Positions 22,249 through 33,133 of a stretch of 64,000 bases of DNA are shown piece after piece. Position 1 is the stretch's first letter; every line of letters starts with the position of its first letter. Where the stretch lies: the NCBI GenBank assembly GCA_949130485.1, contig OX422202.1, positions 4,743,292-4,807,291 of the forward strand, read 5' to 3'. The translations under genes were made by a program, and so were the position numbers. Source of the DNA: Agelas oroides (taxonomy: Eukaryota > Porifera > Demospongiae > Agelasida > Agelasidae). Under the pieces are notes generated by a model. It was not told the DNA's origin. It was given only the letters and a program-made list of their open reading frames with translations, and did not search any database.

Positions 22249-25200
22249 ATGAGCGCGTTCAAATATTTCACAAAGATCGACATCGTGAAGCATGTGAAGG
22301 CCGGTGCCGGTCTGTCAGTTGGCGACCGGAGGGAGGACTTCCCGAAAATTGAACGTCCTCGTGCACTTAGTAGGTAGCCTCAATAGGTGAAGGACAATCC
22401 TGGGCTACTGCCAGAGTGCAGCGCTGGCAACTGTAGCGGAGACAGCGTGCACTTGAGCCGTCTCCGCCACAGTTGCCATTCTGACCTTTTCAAGTATGGT
22501 ACACTCTGAGCTACCCCCTCCCGCACCCCTCCCTACGGCTGCAAAGCGGCCACCGCGCTACAACTGTGCCCCCTCAAATTCGAAGTGCTTCCGGCGCCTA
22601 TGCACTGATGTCCAGGTTGAACTCGGCACAGCTAAAAGATCTTTTCTGGATGAAGTTAACAGACTTCCACAGGTATGCACATACTTGCTAAGTGCACTTC
22701 CATAATAGCATAATTATAGAGTAGATTTCCTTGGTGTCAGCTACACAACCCCACATCATCACACGGTGACCCCAGTGCTCGTGTGATGAAAGCTACTGTG
22801 AGCCTGGGACGGCAACCAGAGTCACCAGTTCTAGTATTCGGGCCCGAAGTACAGCTAACGACAGTCGGTGAAGTCATTCCTTTAGATGAGCAAGTATGAG
22901 TGGGTGCTTCCAATCATTTAAAGGCTGAGTGTTCTTCCAACATCCCATCCACTACTGACAGTCTTCCCACAGTGTACTAGGCCCTTGGAGATGCTGGTGA
23001 CTGCACTCAAAAAAATCAGCCAGAACAACTTTGTTCCAGCTGTGTTCATTTTGGGTAAGTTTATATTGCAGTTTGTGTAACGATTATCACCTTATGTCAG
23101 TCTTCAGTCTACCATTAGCACCTTGTGGGTCTATTGACAACTGAATATGGGCTGGCCAAGTCTCATGCTGACTTGGCATGAGTTAGCATCATATGGTATT
23201 GTAAGCAAAGGATCTCCCTGTTATCGCAATATGACTAGCACAGCATCAAATGAACCTGTGTACTACCTGCACAATAAATACTGTTATCGTCATGAGTAGA
23301 GTAGGAGGGTCTTATTCGCCTGAGCTCATTGTTTGACACTGTTCCAAACCTTCGAACATTGTGATTAGCTTTCATTTCTTCTAGCATCCATTATGAATTA
23401 TGTTCTCTTAGGATCTGTGATATCCTCCATCTTCTATGAAGACCTCCTTCAAAAGGTTAGAAGCTGTGGAGTTACGCTTGCAATTGGTGGAAGCAACCGA
23501 GGAAAAAGCAAGTGTTGAGCTTTCACTCAGTGCTGTTGGCTGTCATGGAGTGATGTACACCTCAATTTCCGATGCACTTATCAGGAAACTGCTCCTAGGT
23601 GCCATGCCGTGGTGCTATGATGATCCAGAAGATGCCGACCAGCTGGAGAGGATGTTTATTAGTGTTTTTGGTGGCTGCAACATTGGAAATGCATCGAAAT
23701 ACGGTTCTACCAGGGTTTCTCCAATAGCAACGGCTAACACATTCATTGTAGATGAACTTGCATCCAGGGATGAAAGGTTGTTCATTATAACACTTTAGAC
23801 AAGACATGCCTGCATATGTCTTACTTGCATTAGAAAAATGGTATGAGTAATTCCATTTGATGTGGTTCACACTAATGGGGTAGCTAATGATATGAATGCA
23901 ATTTGGGAAAACAAAGTTCTGTAGCAGTGATTTACGCACATACTCCCCCAATTGGTATCTCTTGGGATATGTAATTGGCCTCTTGAGCAGGAATTTCAAA
24001 TAGCTGGGCAGTGATTACTATAGTTCCCTGTGAATGACAGTGATAAATTGCTGCAACAAACGATCATCAAATGGAGTCTTTATTGCTCTCAATTATACAG
24101 ATTTCTGATCAGGGTAAAGATTGTGCCATTTCTTCACGAAGTAAAATACGATCTTAAAAACACTCAAAGCATCAATGCGTCTTTTGAGGAAGCATCAGCA
24201 GCTCTTCCAACCTTGGTAAAGCTAGGCCATAGGCTTTCACATGTTGATCCAGAGGACATGACAACTGTGCAGAAGCACATTGAATCTGTTGTCCCGAATG
24301 TTGACTCCAGAGTTGCAATGGAGTACACTGTCACAATGAGTTTGGCTTTGGTGGATGGTTCTATGACCATTGCAACCAAAATAATACAAAGGCCAGGGTT
24401 TAATTAATGAACTGTTTGTTTCCTTCATGTGGATATAGATTGCAGCTGAGATGGATGATCACATAGTCAGCACAGATGATATCTACACGTTTGATTCCAG
24501 CTTTGCTCCAATGATCAAAAAGTACCAGGTCAGGAGGTCAAGTGCACAGTTGGGAAACTACCTAGCTGCTCTTGCCCAAGTTGCATCTATCTCTGAGGTC
24601 AGTGTTCACACCCATGTTGTGTTGTACATATTGATGTCAGTCTACCTTCATCAATGGTACAGTGGTTTTAGTGATCTTTGCAACGCGTGCTCCTAAGGCG
24701 AAAGCGATTAATCCAATTTGTGGGCAATTTGCATGACTGTATAAACAGCACAAATTGATCAAGAAAGCGGTGGTAGTCTGACCTCAAGAAGCCAAAAAAG
24801 CACAAATTCTAATTTCCGCTTTCCACTTTCTGCTTTACGCTTTTTGACCCGTGCTGCAAAGATCACTAAAACCACTGTAGGTTTGACAGAGGCCAATCCC
24901 ACATGAACCTATTCTTATGGTGATAGTCGCAAGGGCCTGCATGGAGTTGCCATCATTCTAAAGGAGCTGCTGCAGTTACTTGACAGATTTGAAATCGAAC
25001 ATGCTGATGAGTCAACAATTCGCCGGGAATTACGAAAGAAGGCAGACTGCAAAACATCAGCCAACCAGTTTTTCCTGAACAAGAAGTCCGAGTCAACACT
25101 GATTGATCGCAAGAAGGGTGACACACGAAATATTTCCTGTGTTATAATCCCTTCCAAAGATGTCCCTGATTCATTTTTAAAGCACTGGAACCAGAAGGTA

Positions 25201-28200
25201 ATGCATCAGCTCACAAATTTATTATACATTAATATTATATCTGCCACATTCCCGCTGTAGAGGTTAATAATAGTGCAGAAGCGGTCCACGAAGAAAGTAA
25301 CAAGAACACTGAAGATAAGATGCGAAAATCCATGAGAAGCCATACCTTGATTAATTAATATGTAATTATGAAGTGTTGATCAGCTAATCTTCCTTGATGA
25401 ATGCATGTTGCTTAGCAACTACTTGTACCCCTGGGAGTGCAAAGCAGCCAAGCAGGGAATTGTACACCTCGAACTAGCTAGCTGTAGTAAAAAAAAACTT
25501 ACAAGACATTGATATGCATGTACATTTCCCAGGACAACGTGGTTCAGAGCCATAACAGTGCCTATAGCTCTACTATGATTTCACTGGACAATATTTATAA
25601 TCCTCACATATTCACCAGAATGTTCTTCAGGGTTGAAGAGAGTAACAAAGAGCAAGACACAGACAGTGAAGAGTTGGATGTGATCGAGTGAGTCAGTAAA
25701 TTTGTGAAAAATTGTGCTATTGTTATACATGCTAAATCCATACAATAGAAGCAGTCAGAAGAGAAAGAAGACATCACTTACTGGTCACAGTCCTTCGAAA
25801 CGATCAAAGACAACATCTCGAGATGAACTCATTTTAGCAATGTCCCCTCGAAAAAGAAAGGTGGTCTCTTCCAAATCTCCCTGGAAGCTGAAATTGTTAT
25901 CCCACACAAAAGTTGTATCCCTGCATAAAATGAGAGTTCTATCTAGATGTTTTAGTCCCCGGAAGATGAGAGCCCTATCCCCAAAAAGTTCAAAGCTGCA
26001 CCCCAAAAAAGGCAACATCTCCTCAAAAACTGAAAGTTCTGTCCCCAAGTTCCAGTCCCCAGAAAAACGAGAGATCTCTCCCTAAAGTGGCATCCCCAGA
26101 AAAGACAGGATGTACCCCCCAGAAACACCACCGGTCTATTTCTGGAAGAGCAAGAGTTCAATCTACTAGTAAGATGGAAGTCTAACTCCCCATCAAGGCT
26201 AAAGTTCAGTCCCCCAGGAAGTCAAAAGTTCAATCCACCAAACAGACGAAAGTTCTATCCCCAGTAAAGAAAATCCAGAAACTGACTGTTATTGCCACAG
26301 AGATGAATCTTGCAGGTTCGTTTCATAACTATTGCGAGTTTTGAAGTTTTTGCGATACTAAGTACATTGCATGTTACAATACATTTTAGGTGGAGGACGG
26401 TCAAACTCGAGAAAGGAGTTTTTGAGAAGGACAAAGAGAAGAGGTAGCTAAGTTACAGTTCGGTACACATTAGTGCTAATGCATTTTCACTGACAAATGC
26501 TCTGAATCAGAGCTAAGGCCCAGATTCGAATTCTGGCTGGATCTCATGTCCATTTTTTAATGTTATTGTTTTGGGTGTCACTAATTGCTGGACTGAACTG
26601 GACTGGACTGGACCGGACTGGACTGGTCAATGCGTCACAAAATAATTAAAATTAAAGTTCAAAGGTCGTACGCATGCGTATTTTAGCAGCATGATGGTGC
26701 AGCTTTGTGGGGCAGCGTCTGTAATTTTGTGTCTAGAGGAAACAAGCAATATTCGGACACCAGCCATAATCGGACGCTCGTACACGGAGACTAAGCCACG
26801 CAGATACTCTGTTATGCCACGGAAAGGAAGGCGGAGTCCACCGTATCCGGCGACTGAAAAATAGAGCTCGAGAGTCAATCCCCGCTAGCGCTAGGGGGAT
26901 TAGCGTAACAGTCCGAAAATTTTGATAATCGGCCAAAAAAAATGTATTTTCGGACGCCGCTTCCTGTTCCCTCCCTGAAGCAACTCTCGGCAAGATTTCT
27001 GCACTGTTGGAAAGCTGCAAGACCCTGCTGCTTCACGCCTGATCTTCATCACCGTAACTGCCTTGGGCGCTGAGGGGAGCTGCCGAAAATTGAGTAGGTT
27101 GCCCCATCAATGATCGGACAGTGGATTTACGTATTTTTTCGCCGTGGAACCCACAACTACGAAATAGGCCAACAATACTGGTATCATTGGAATCTACAGG
27201 TCTTTACCAACGTAACGGTGCAAGTCTCGTCTTTATACGTTGTGTGGTTCTCGAGATACAATTGTTTCCCGCCTTCATACGGGCCTAGTTACAGGAAACT
27301 AAATTTTTGAAGTACATGAATCAAGAACAATTGTATCTCGAGGCTCTCGCTCATACGTTTGCCTTTGGTGTGCATCTGACATGTTTCATCCACATGAAGT
27401 GGAACATCAAATATGATCTCTCCGAACGTGGATTTGATGCAGCAACACAGAAGAAGATTCTCGACAGCATTTTTGGCCACCAAACTGGAGCTGTTCGAAT
27501 GGAAGGTCTCGTTGATTGTGGCAGCTCCATTGAATTCTATGACAAGCTTGAGGCATGCAAGCCTATGTGGGAGTTGTTGGAAAAAGAGAACAGTAACTGT
27601 CAAGGTGGCTTCTATGACTGGTTTGTTAAATACAAGAGCAAAGTTGTGGAAGATAGTATGCTTCGTAGTGTACGACATGCAGGAAGCAGGTCTTGGTGAT
27701 CCTCCTGAGGAATTCACAACTAACACCTGTGAATCCATCAATGCCGTTGTGAAATCGAAAGTTGAGTACAAGAAAAGTGACCTTCCTCACTTTTTGATGC
27801 AGATGAAGGAGCTAATTGATGAACAAGAGAAAGAGGTCGAAATGGCAGTTCACAAGTGTGGCAAGTATGAGTTTGAAGATGATTATCGACACCTTGAGGT
27901 CCCTGAGGCCAAATGGTTTAGAATGACACCGCAGCAACGCAAAAGGCATCTTCAGAAGGTTGCAGCCACTTGGCCATAAGAATTGAGTCACTCGGAAACA
28001 ACATCAGTTACGTCAATGCAGACTGTTGTTGATAGTTGCCTGCTGTCAGTCAAGCTTGGTCATGTAACAGCCAAGGTGAAGAGCATTCCAGCTGCTGCCC
28101 TTGAAGGCATTTGGAAGAAGGCATCTGAGCTTTGGGCATCAGACAACAGCATAGTTCCTGCACCTGGCCACCCCAAGGAAGCGAGAATGGTTGCAAGTCG

Positions 28201-30008
28201 AACAGGACAGCGTCCACACTTGGTTACAAAGGGAAAAGATTCATGTATCATTGTGATAGTGAGTGTGCGGTCATTGAAGATATGCAGCCATACAGTTGCT
28301 GTAGCTGAATCGAATGGAGATCTTGCAGTGTTTATTGAATTGTTCACAAAGAAAGCCAAGCCTCCAAACATCACCAAGCTAGCTCTGCATGGAATGCCTT
28401 CTGGGAGAGGAAGAAAGGTGAAACAACCACCACGTAAGCGTGTTCGCAAGGAACCCGTTGAGTCCACTGTACCTTTTCAACCTGCTAGTATAACCAGCAC
28501 TCCAGGTAGCACAACCACTTCCTCATCAACCACAACTTTGTCATCTTCCCCAGCTATGAGTGGACTGTCATCAACTTCCCATGACTTCGCAGCTCCTACT
28601 GCATGGATGGGGATGCCATCAACTTCTCACTTTGTAAGTCCTATACAACTTTCGCACCATTTCCAGGCCCAATTCAGTTTAACTCTCCGTCTTTTTCTCA
28701 GTGTTTTTCGCCTTCGTACCCCATGCCCTTCACTCAGCCAACAGCAGGTCCTTTTTATGTGGTTTTTGTTTCTGGAAACATTAGTGTATGCGCAGGGTGT
28801 CATAGAAAGTATAACAAACCAGCTGAAGCACCGTATGATCTGTGCATTAGGCATGAGGAGTGGCGCGAGTTTACTACCCCTGGTGATCCATCGATCGCTC
28901 CAGAGAAGAGTTGGTGATGCTTACTACCACCCATGTTATGCTTGTATTAGGAGTCAATGGCCATATGTGCAGCCAGGGGATATCTCTGTTGATGAGATAA
29001 AGGAGCATCTGTTACCCGCACACCAGATGTTTCTCGCAGAGCACTTGGGACTTTATGTGTAGCTTGTATGTAGCTTGCTAGTATCTTGTATGTGCACTAA
29101 GTTTTGCTTGTATCACTTAACAGCTTTTCCACTATTGATTGTGTTTCTTTTGTCTTTGTTTTAGCCTTGTTCTTCCGATCACATTTCTGAGTTTGTGTTG
29201 ATCAATGACAACTTGAAGGCTTAGTATAAAGCTGGCTTTAAGGATGCATAAGTAACCTTGTTCCCAGGCCAAGTTGATCCTGCAGCCACGAAGGAAAACA
29301 TGGAACTGGGAATGAGGCTAAAGCAGTGCAATATTTGGACCATAGCAGAATCCCATTCCAACAGCATGTAGCTGATAGTACGAACAATAATAAGTGAACT
29401 AGATCTCGCTAAAAAGCAGGACTAGATGTTATGCAAAGTCATGCCCCCACTGGCACAGGACACGTTTCAGCCAATACCGTCATGGCTCTGCATCAGCTGC
29501 ACTGAGGTGACCAGAAAATGGGGAGTGCTATCTCATGCATAGAATGCAGTCCGGTGGGCAGTAGCTAGTGCTTGTATGCATGCATGCTAGGTGGTGTCAT
29601 TGGACTCAGGGCTCATGACAGGACACTACGTACGCTACATATATGCAACACTCTCAGCTCGGATTACTGAAAATGATACACGCTGTGGTTGATCTCGTAA
29701 GCGGCCATCGAAGCAGCTGTTTCCGTTGCTTTATTAACTTATTTCCGACGTTTTTGTGAGTCCAGTCCAGTCAAGTCCACTTCAGTCCAGCAATTAGTTA
29801 CACCCTATTGTTCTCCCATGCTCATGTGAGTCTTCATGTTTATATGCAGGATACTTTTGTGGAATCTGTGACAAGAAGTACAAGAGAAAATAATGATGGT
29901 GATAATTGGATAGGGTGTGATGGGGAGTGCAACAGGTGGTTTCACTACAAATGTGTGGCTGTAACAGATGCACCACAAGAAGATTGGTTCTGTCCAAACT
30001 GCTGCTGA
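22249..30008 (+). CDS. 12-exon NTPase-PHD finger gene, disrupted
   Basis: Proposed exons: 22249-22373, 22495-22672, 22741-22893, 22973-23054, 23412-23776, 24113-24350, 24439-24597, 24927-25197, 25533-25687, 25749-26315, 26390-26443 and 29850-30008. Introns follow GT-AG and reading phases agree at every junction except exon 7/8. The product would be ~790 residues: an N-terminal Pro-rich segment, an AAA+/SF3-like P-loop NTPase, a basic ELLQLLDRFEIEHADES...RRELRKKADC module, an acidic linker, a basic Ser/Pro repeat tail and a terminal PHD finger, so a nuclear chromatin role is inferred. Disruptions: 1-nt shift in Walker A (~23505), phase conflict at exon 8, shift at ~26065 and TAA at 26183, shift in the PHD exon. 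It is either a young pseudogene or a live gene with assembly errors. An alternative 3' exon (VNNSAEAVHEESNKNTEDK) may exist near 25260. Confidence 0.65.
23412..23776 (+). CDS. NTPase core exon (Walker A, Walker B, sensor 1)
   Basis: The exon opens in phase with FVPAVFILG from exon 4. It reads LAIGGSNRGKS (Walker A, GxxxxGKS), then one base out of frame VELSLSAVGCHG, then PWCYDDPEDADQLERMF (Walker B, hydrophobic run plus DD), then SPIATANTF (sensor-1 Asn), then a SRDER arginine-finger-like end. This order is what SF3/D5-like or DUF927-like ATPases show. The frame break at about 23501-23512 lies immediately after the P-loop; a TGA follows at 23516-23518 in the first frame. Confidence 0.65.
24658..24879. 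mobile_element. Tc1/mariner-type MITE in intron 7
   Basis: TACAGTGGTTTTAGTGATCT on the left is the near-exact inverse of the right end (AGATCACTAAAACCACTGTA). It has a TA target site, 222 bp in total, and lies within the intron between exons 7 and 8 of the NTPase-PHD gene. Confidence 0.8.
25845..26280 (+). repeat. Coding repeat, Ser-Pro-basic units of ~24-30 nt
   Basis: Inside exon 10, degenerate units encode SPRKRKVVSSK, SPRKMRALSPKSS, SPEKREISP and, in the shifted frame, VQSPRKSKVQSTKQ and VLSPVKK. The DNA-level units share AAAGTTC(A/T)(A/G)TCCCC. Slippage in this tract could explain the frame change near 26065. Confidence 0.65.
26500..26545 (+). repeat. tRNA-like SINE remnant
   Basis: AGATTCGAATTCTGGCTGG resembles a pol III B-box with its flank and matches the ending of the tRNA-like sequence at 35239-35313. 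It lies in intron 11. No A-box is left. Confidence 0.35.
27307..29062 (+). pseudogene. MULE transposase with SWIM-type zinc finger, broken
   Basis: Segments in order: EALAHTFAFGVHLTCFIHMK (MULE core, C/H motif), a shift near 27680, NTCESINAVVKSKVEYKKSD (with the probable catalytic Glu), KWFRMTPQQRKRHL, a TAA at 27977-27979, and KICSHTVAVAE (SWIM-like CxCx(n)CxH remnant). A Ser/Thr-rich linker, another shift, FYVVFVSGNISVCAGCHRKY, and a return to YYHPCYACIRSQWPYV ending LGLYV follow. The N-terminal part carrying the first catalytic Asp residues is missing or unrecognisable between 26640 and 27300. Two frameshifts at least plus a stop show the copy is inactive; the order of domains fits known invertebrate MULE proteins. 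Confidence 0.8.
29253..29320. mobile_element. TAGCCTCG-family remnant inside the MULE
   Basis: TAACCTTGTTCCCAGGCC pairs weakly with GGAACTGGGAATGAGGCTA. It is nested in the 3' non-coding part of the MULE, so it post-dates that element or was carried by it. Confidence 0.5.
29850..30008 (+). CDS. PHD-finger terminal exon, one base out of frame inside
   Basis: After the acceptor TATATGCAG the first frame reads GYFCGICDKKYKR. The second frame continues ENNDGDNWIGCDGECNRWF, HYKCVAV and EDWFCPNCC, then a TGA at 30006-30008. Together these give the PHD pattern CxxC...W..CDxxCxxWFHxxC...WFCPxC. The frame break lies at 29881-29893 next to a GAGAAAATAATG tract. Exon 11 ends in phase with this exon (RRTKRR-G-YFCGIC), which links the finger to the NTPase gene across the MULE insertion. 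Confidence 0.75.
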   Translation, partial: DTFVESVTRSTRENNDGDNWIGCDGECNRWFHYKCVAVTDAPQEDWFCPNCC

Positions 30009-30424
30009 TGACATTTTATTACCAGTTATGTCATTCTGCTGCCCTTTTACCTTTCATTACCACAATCTTTTCCGTACCTACTGGTGGTAGGTGGAGCTCT
30101 GATTACCACATTTAGTGTGACATCAATATCCGTGCAGGTGCCACTGAATCACTCTGCAGTAAGTCCACGAACACAGTACGTAGCTCCGTATGGTACAGTG
30201 CATAATTTAAGGTACTGACAGGTTTCCGTACTAATGCTTGGGTCTCAGAGAGTCCAGGCCATTGAGTGTTCCTGGTGACGAGAATCTAGGTCGGAATTTA
30301 ATGTTTTTGTATGCACGAAACAATCTATGTACCATCTGACCCAAGCTAGCAGGAGCTAGCTGCTTTGTCACGGTACTGTAAATGCCACTGCACACTTCTC
30401 CAATCTGGCTTGCACAGGTAAAGA
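30009..30424. other. Intergenic gap between the PHD and CCCH loci
   Basis: No exon was recognised. It should contain the 5' region of the next gene but no distinct promoter motif. Confidence 0.35.
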
Positions 30425-31567
30425 ATGGCTGAAGCGGAAGCTATTCAAGAGAATGCCAATCACATTGCTAGGGCAATCCAGGAAACCTCGTGGTGATTGC
30501 TAATGACTTGAGGAAATTGCTCGGTGATGTGGACTACGACCGAATTCTGAACGCTCAAATAACTCCATTTCAAAGGGTTAACTTAATGACCTAGTCCAGT
30601 GTATCATCAATCAAATCCGGATAGACCCAGAGCAGTATCAAGTCTTCTACAGTGTTTTAGGGAAGTATCGCAATCTACACGGCGTGTTGAAGAAACTACC
30701 AAAACCAGAGGGTGAGTCAGTGCTACTACTCTGCATATCTCTATTGCTAGCTAGCTAGGCTAATGTTATGAAGTGAACCGTTATTATCGGTAGAGGCATA
30801 AGCTTCACAAATTAGTACACCAGTAGACTGTGACTTACCAAGTGTATTACAGCCGATTGTGAAATGTTGTGCAAAAACTCTCTTACACAAGACCTTACCA
30901 AACAAGAGTATCCTCTCCAAACAAGTAGTTCTAGTGCTACATTCCTGAGCACAAAAAATTACATACATATGCAGATCCCCAGTTCAGAGCCTCATACTAC
31001 TGGACTTGGCAAATAATTACACAGGTTTCCTCCAACAACTAAACCACTTGTGTTATCATGTTCATGTATGCACCGCAAGAATTTATTTGATAGTGTTAAT
31101 TAAAAATTCTTGCTACTTGCAGGTAACACAACCACTCAACCATCTCAACCAACCAGCAACCTGCAGCAGCCTCAAGGTAACCCTCAGGGCACTATTAATG
31201 GAGGTGCATGTATAGCTTATAGGGATGTTTTATAAGATATGAAGGCAAAAGTGGTGAGACAATTAACTGGAACTCCAGCTACACTGATGTCTTGATTCCA
31301 GTCCTACACCATGGAGCAATTGCTAGTGGAGTAGATAAATGTGACCTGTGCCGATTCCATTTGGAGGGCAGCTGTCGACGTGGCCTACAGTGTACTTACG
31401 CTCACAGCTGGAGTGAAAGATCAGAATGGATTTGTCCCATTTTCTTCAAGCAGGATGAGTTTGAATGTCAACAAAAGTGGGAGCATATACTCCAGTACCA
31501 ACGTGTTGGTATACACAGTGTGGCAGATGGTCGTACAGTTGCTGAGTTCCTGGACAGTATTACTTAA
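30425..31567 (+). pseudogene. Death-fold-like + CCCH zinc finger gene, frame-broken
   Basis: Exon 1 (30425-30711) begins MAEAEAIQENANHIARAIQ, shifts near 30485 to NLVVIANDLRKLLGDVDYD, shifts near 30585 to DLVQCIINQIRIDPEQYQVF and ends VLKKLPKPE with a GTGAGT donor. The helical pattern resembles a CARD or related death fold. Exon 2 starts at 31123 in matching phase (GNTTTQPSQPTSNLQQPQ), shifts near 31230 and reads CDLCRFHLEGSCRRGLQC-TYAH, a C-x7-C-x5-C-x3-H zinc finger of the RNA-binding CCCH type, then FLDSIT before a TAA at 31565-31567. Three frame breaks suggest a pseudogene or sequence errors. The death-fold call is inference; the CCCH motif is clear. Confidence 0.55.
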
Positions 31568-32792
31568 CACATAATCTACTACTAGAGCTTTGTACTTTAA
31601 GATTGTGCCTCTTATTGGATATAATATATATATCCAACTACTAAGCATGCTGCTGACCAGGCTATTTCCTTCAAGTTTTCTGTTTGACTTAGTCTATAAA
31701 TATCACTGGCGTAGGAACTGTAGCGGCTTTAGCCACTACACTTTTTAGCCCATAATTTAATATTCATAACTGGCCGTAAGTCACTTATAACTCCAGCAGT
31801 TATGTCCGTACTCATATATGAGCCGTTCCATGAGGAGAAGTGACATTCACAGAAGTGACTCAGTCACCTTCTATTAATGTACAGAGGTACAGCTAGGGAT
31901 CACCTCACCTTACAAGTCAGCTAAAGAGGGGGGTGGGCACTCTTTTGAGTGTTTCCACAATTAACCACGAAAGAGCGCCCATGTCATGTTTACAGTGACT
32001 CAATGCCCTCGAAGAAAATAATTAGTCGAGTCCTGACGGCACACAACACTCTGAACAGCACCATGTCACCGTGAGCATGGTGTAAGTCGTGGTGCGCACG
32101 GCATTAGCTATATGTATGTCCGTCTACGCCAAGATGCCTTGCAGTAACCTTCGGTGAAGTATCACATGGAGTTTCTTACCTCAGATATGCATACCGCTTG
32201 AGGCTGTGCTTCTCAAACTCTATGCGAAGCTTGCTTCAGGGTGGGCATTCATTCGAGTAAACTTTAACCCTATACAGGAAATTGGGCCAAAATTAGGGGC
32301 CGGGTGGCCGCACTTTCGTGAGACTATGGTAATACCCACAACGACTTAGAAGTAGCTAAAACTTACCTCATATTCATCATACAGGTAGCAAAGTGGATCT
32401 TGGGCTTGTCCCTTAGCTCTCCAACTCTTGAACAATGTCTTCAGGGCTGCTACACCTTTGGAGTTTTCATCTGTATAGATGTAGCAAGACAGGATATCTT
32501 AGTATGACAAGCTGGTTCACAGTGTAATTTAGCCTCGTCTTCAGGCCCCACCCGAAAAATCGGGAAAAGGGCCTTGTCACACTTACAAAATTCATGTATG
32601 TGCTGAGTCAGGATATTATGTAACAGCATGCACATGCACGTGGTAGCCAGTTACTGTTGACAATGGCATTACAGAATAGTGAACAGATCTTGCCAAGAAG
32701 CAATTAGAAGCTAATTCTGGGAACCACGAGTATTAGCCCATCAAGCATAAGTGCATTCTAAGTTTCTGAATTTTGAGGCCTACAAAAACTCT
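31568..32792. other. Gene-free interval with MITE debris
   Basis: It contains fragments like GGGTGGGCACTCTTTTGAG (31930) and GGGTGGGCATTCATTCGAG (32238), probably eroded termini of one element family. A TAGCCTCGTCTTCAGGCC half-hairpin lies at 32529-32575. No gene was seen. Confidence 0.4.
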
Positions 32793-32838
32793 GGTAGCCT
32801 CCGTTCCCATTTTTAATCAATCTTGGAACAAGGCTACC
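32793..32838. repeat. GGTAGCCTCCGTTCCCA hairpin
   Basis: A 46-bp hairpin: GGTAGCCTCCGTTCCCA pairs with TGGAACAAGGCTACC around an AT loop. It is a small member of the TAGCCTCG family. Confidence 0.6.
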
Positions 32839-33133
32839 AAGTCACGTGGTCACGAATTTAGTAATTAGTTGTGGCAGTGGCCTCCAGGACATTGAGCATA
32901 ATGATTGCTCAGTTCTAAAGAAAGTCTTTACCAGATTGTACCAATCATGAACCCCTCTCTTTTTACTGTGGCTATGAGATCAATGATTTAAAGGAATTTC
33001 AGGACAAGTGCCTGATCTGCTGTCAGAGTACCATTGCAAAGAAGCCCCTCGTATCTAGGTGGAAAAGAGCACCACTTCCTCGGCCTTCTAGTAGCAAGAA
33101 GCAGAACACTCCCTGAGTAGCCCCCTTTTAAAC

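Larger units (their letters stand above)
26573..29805 (+). mobile_element. Mutator-like (MULE) transposon, degenerate
   Basis: Terminal inverted repeats of ~45 bp begin GGGTGTCACTAATTGCTGGA on the left; the right end is the inverse of GGGTGTAACTAATTGCTGGA. Flanking 9-mers TATTGTTTT (26564-26572) and TATTGTTCT (29806-29814) match 8/9, the duplication length typical of Mutator elements. The termini contain repeated GGACTGGACT units. The element lies wholly within an intron of the NTPase-PHD gene; removing it leaves a ~165-bp intron. Confidence 0.85.
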
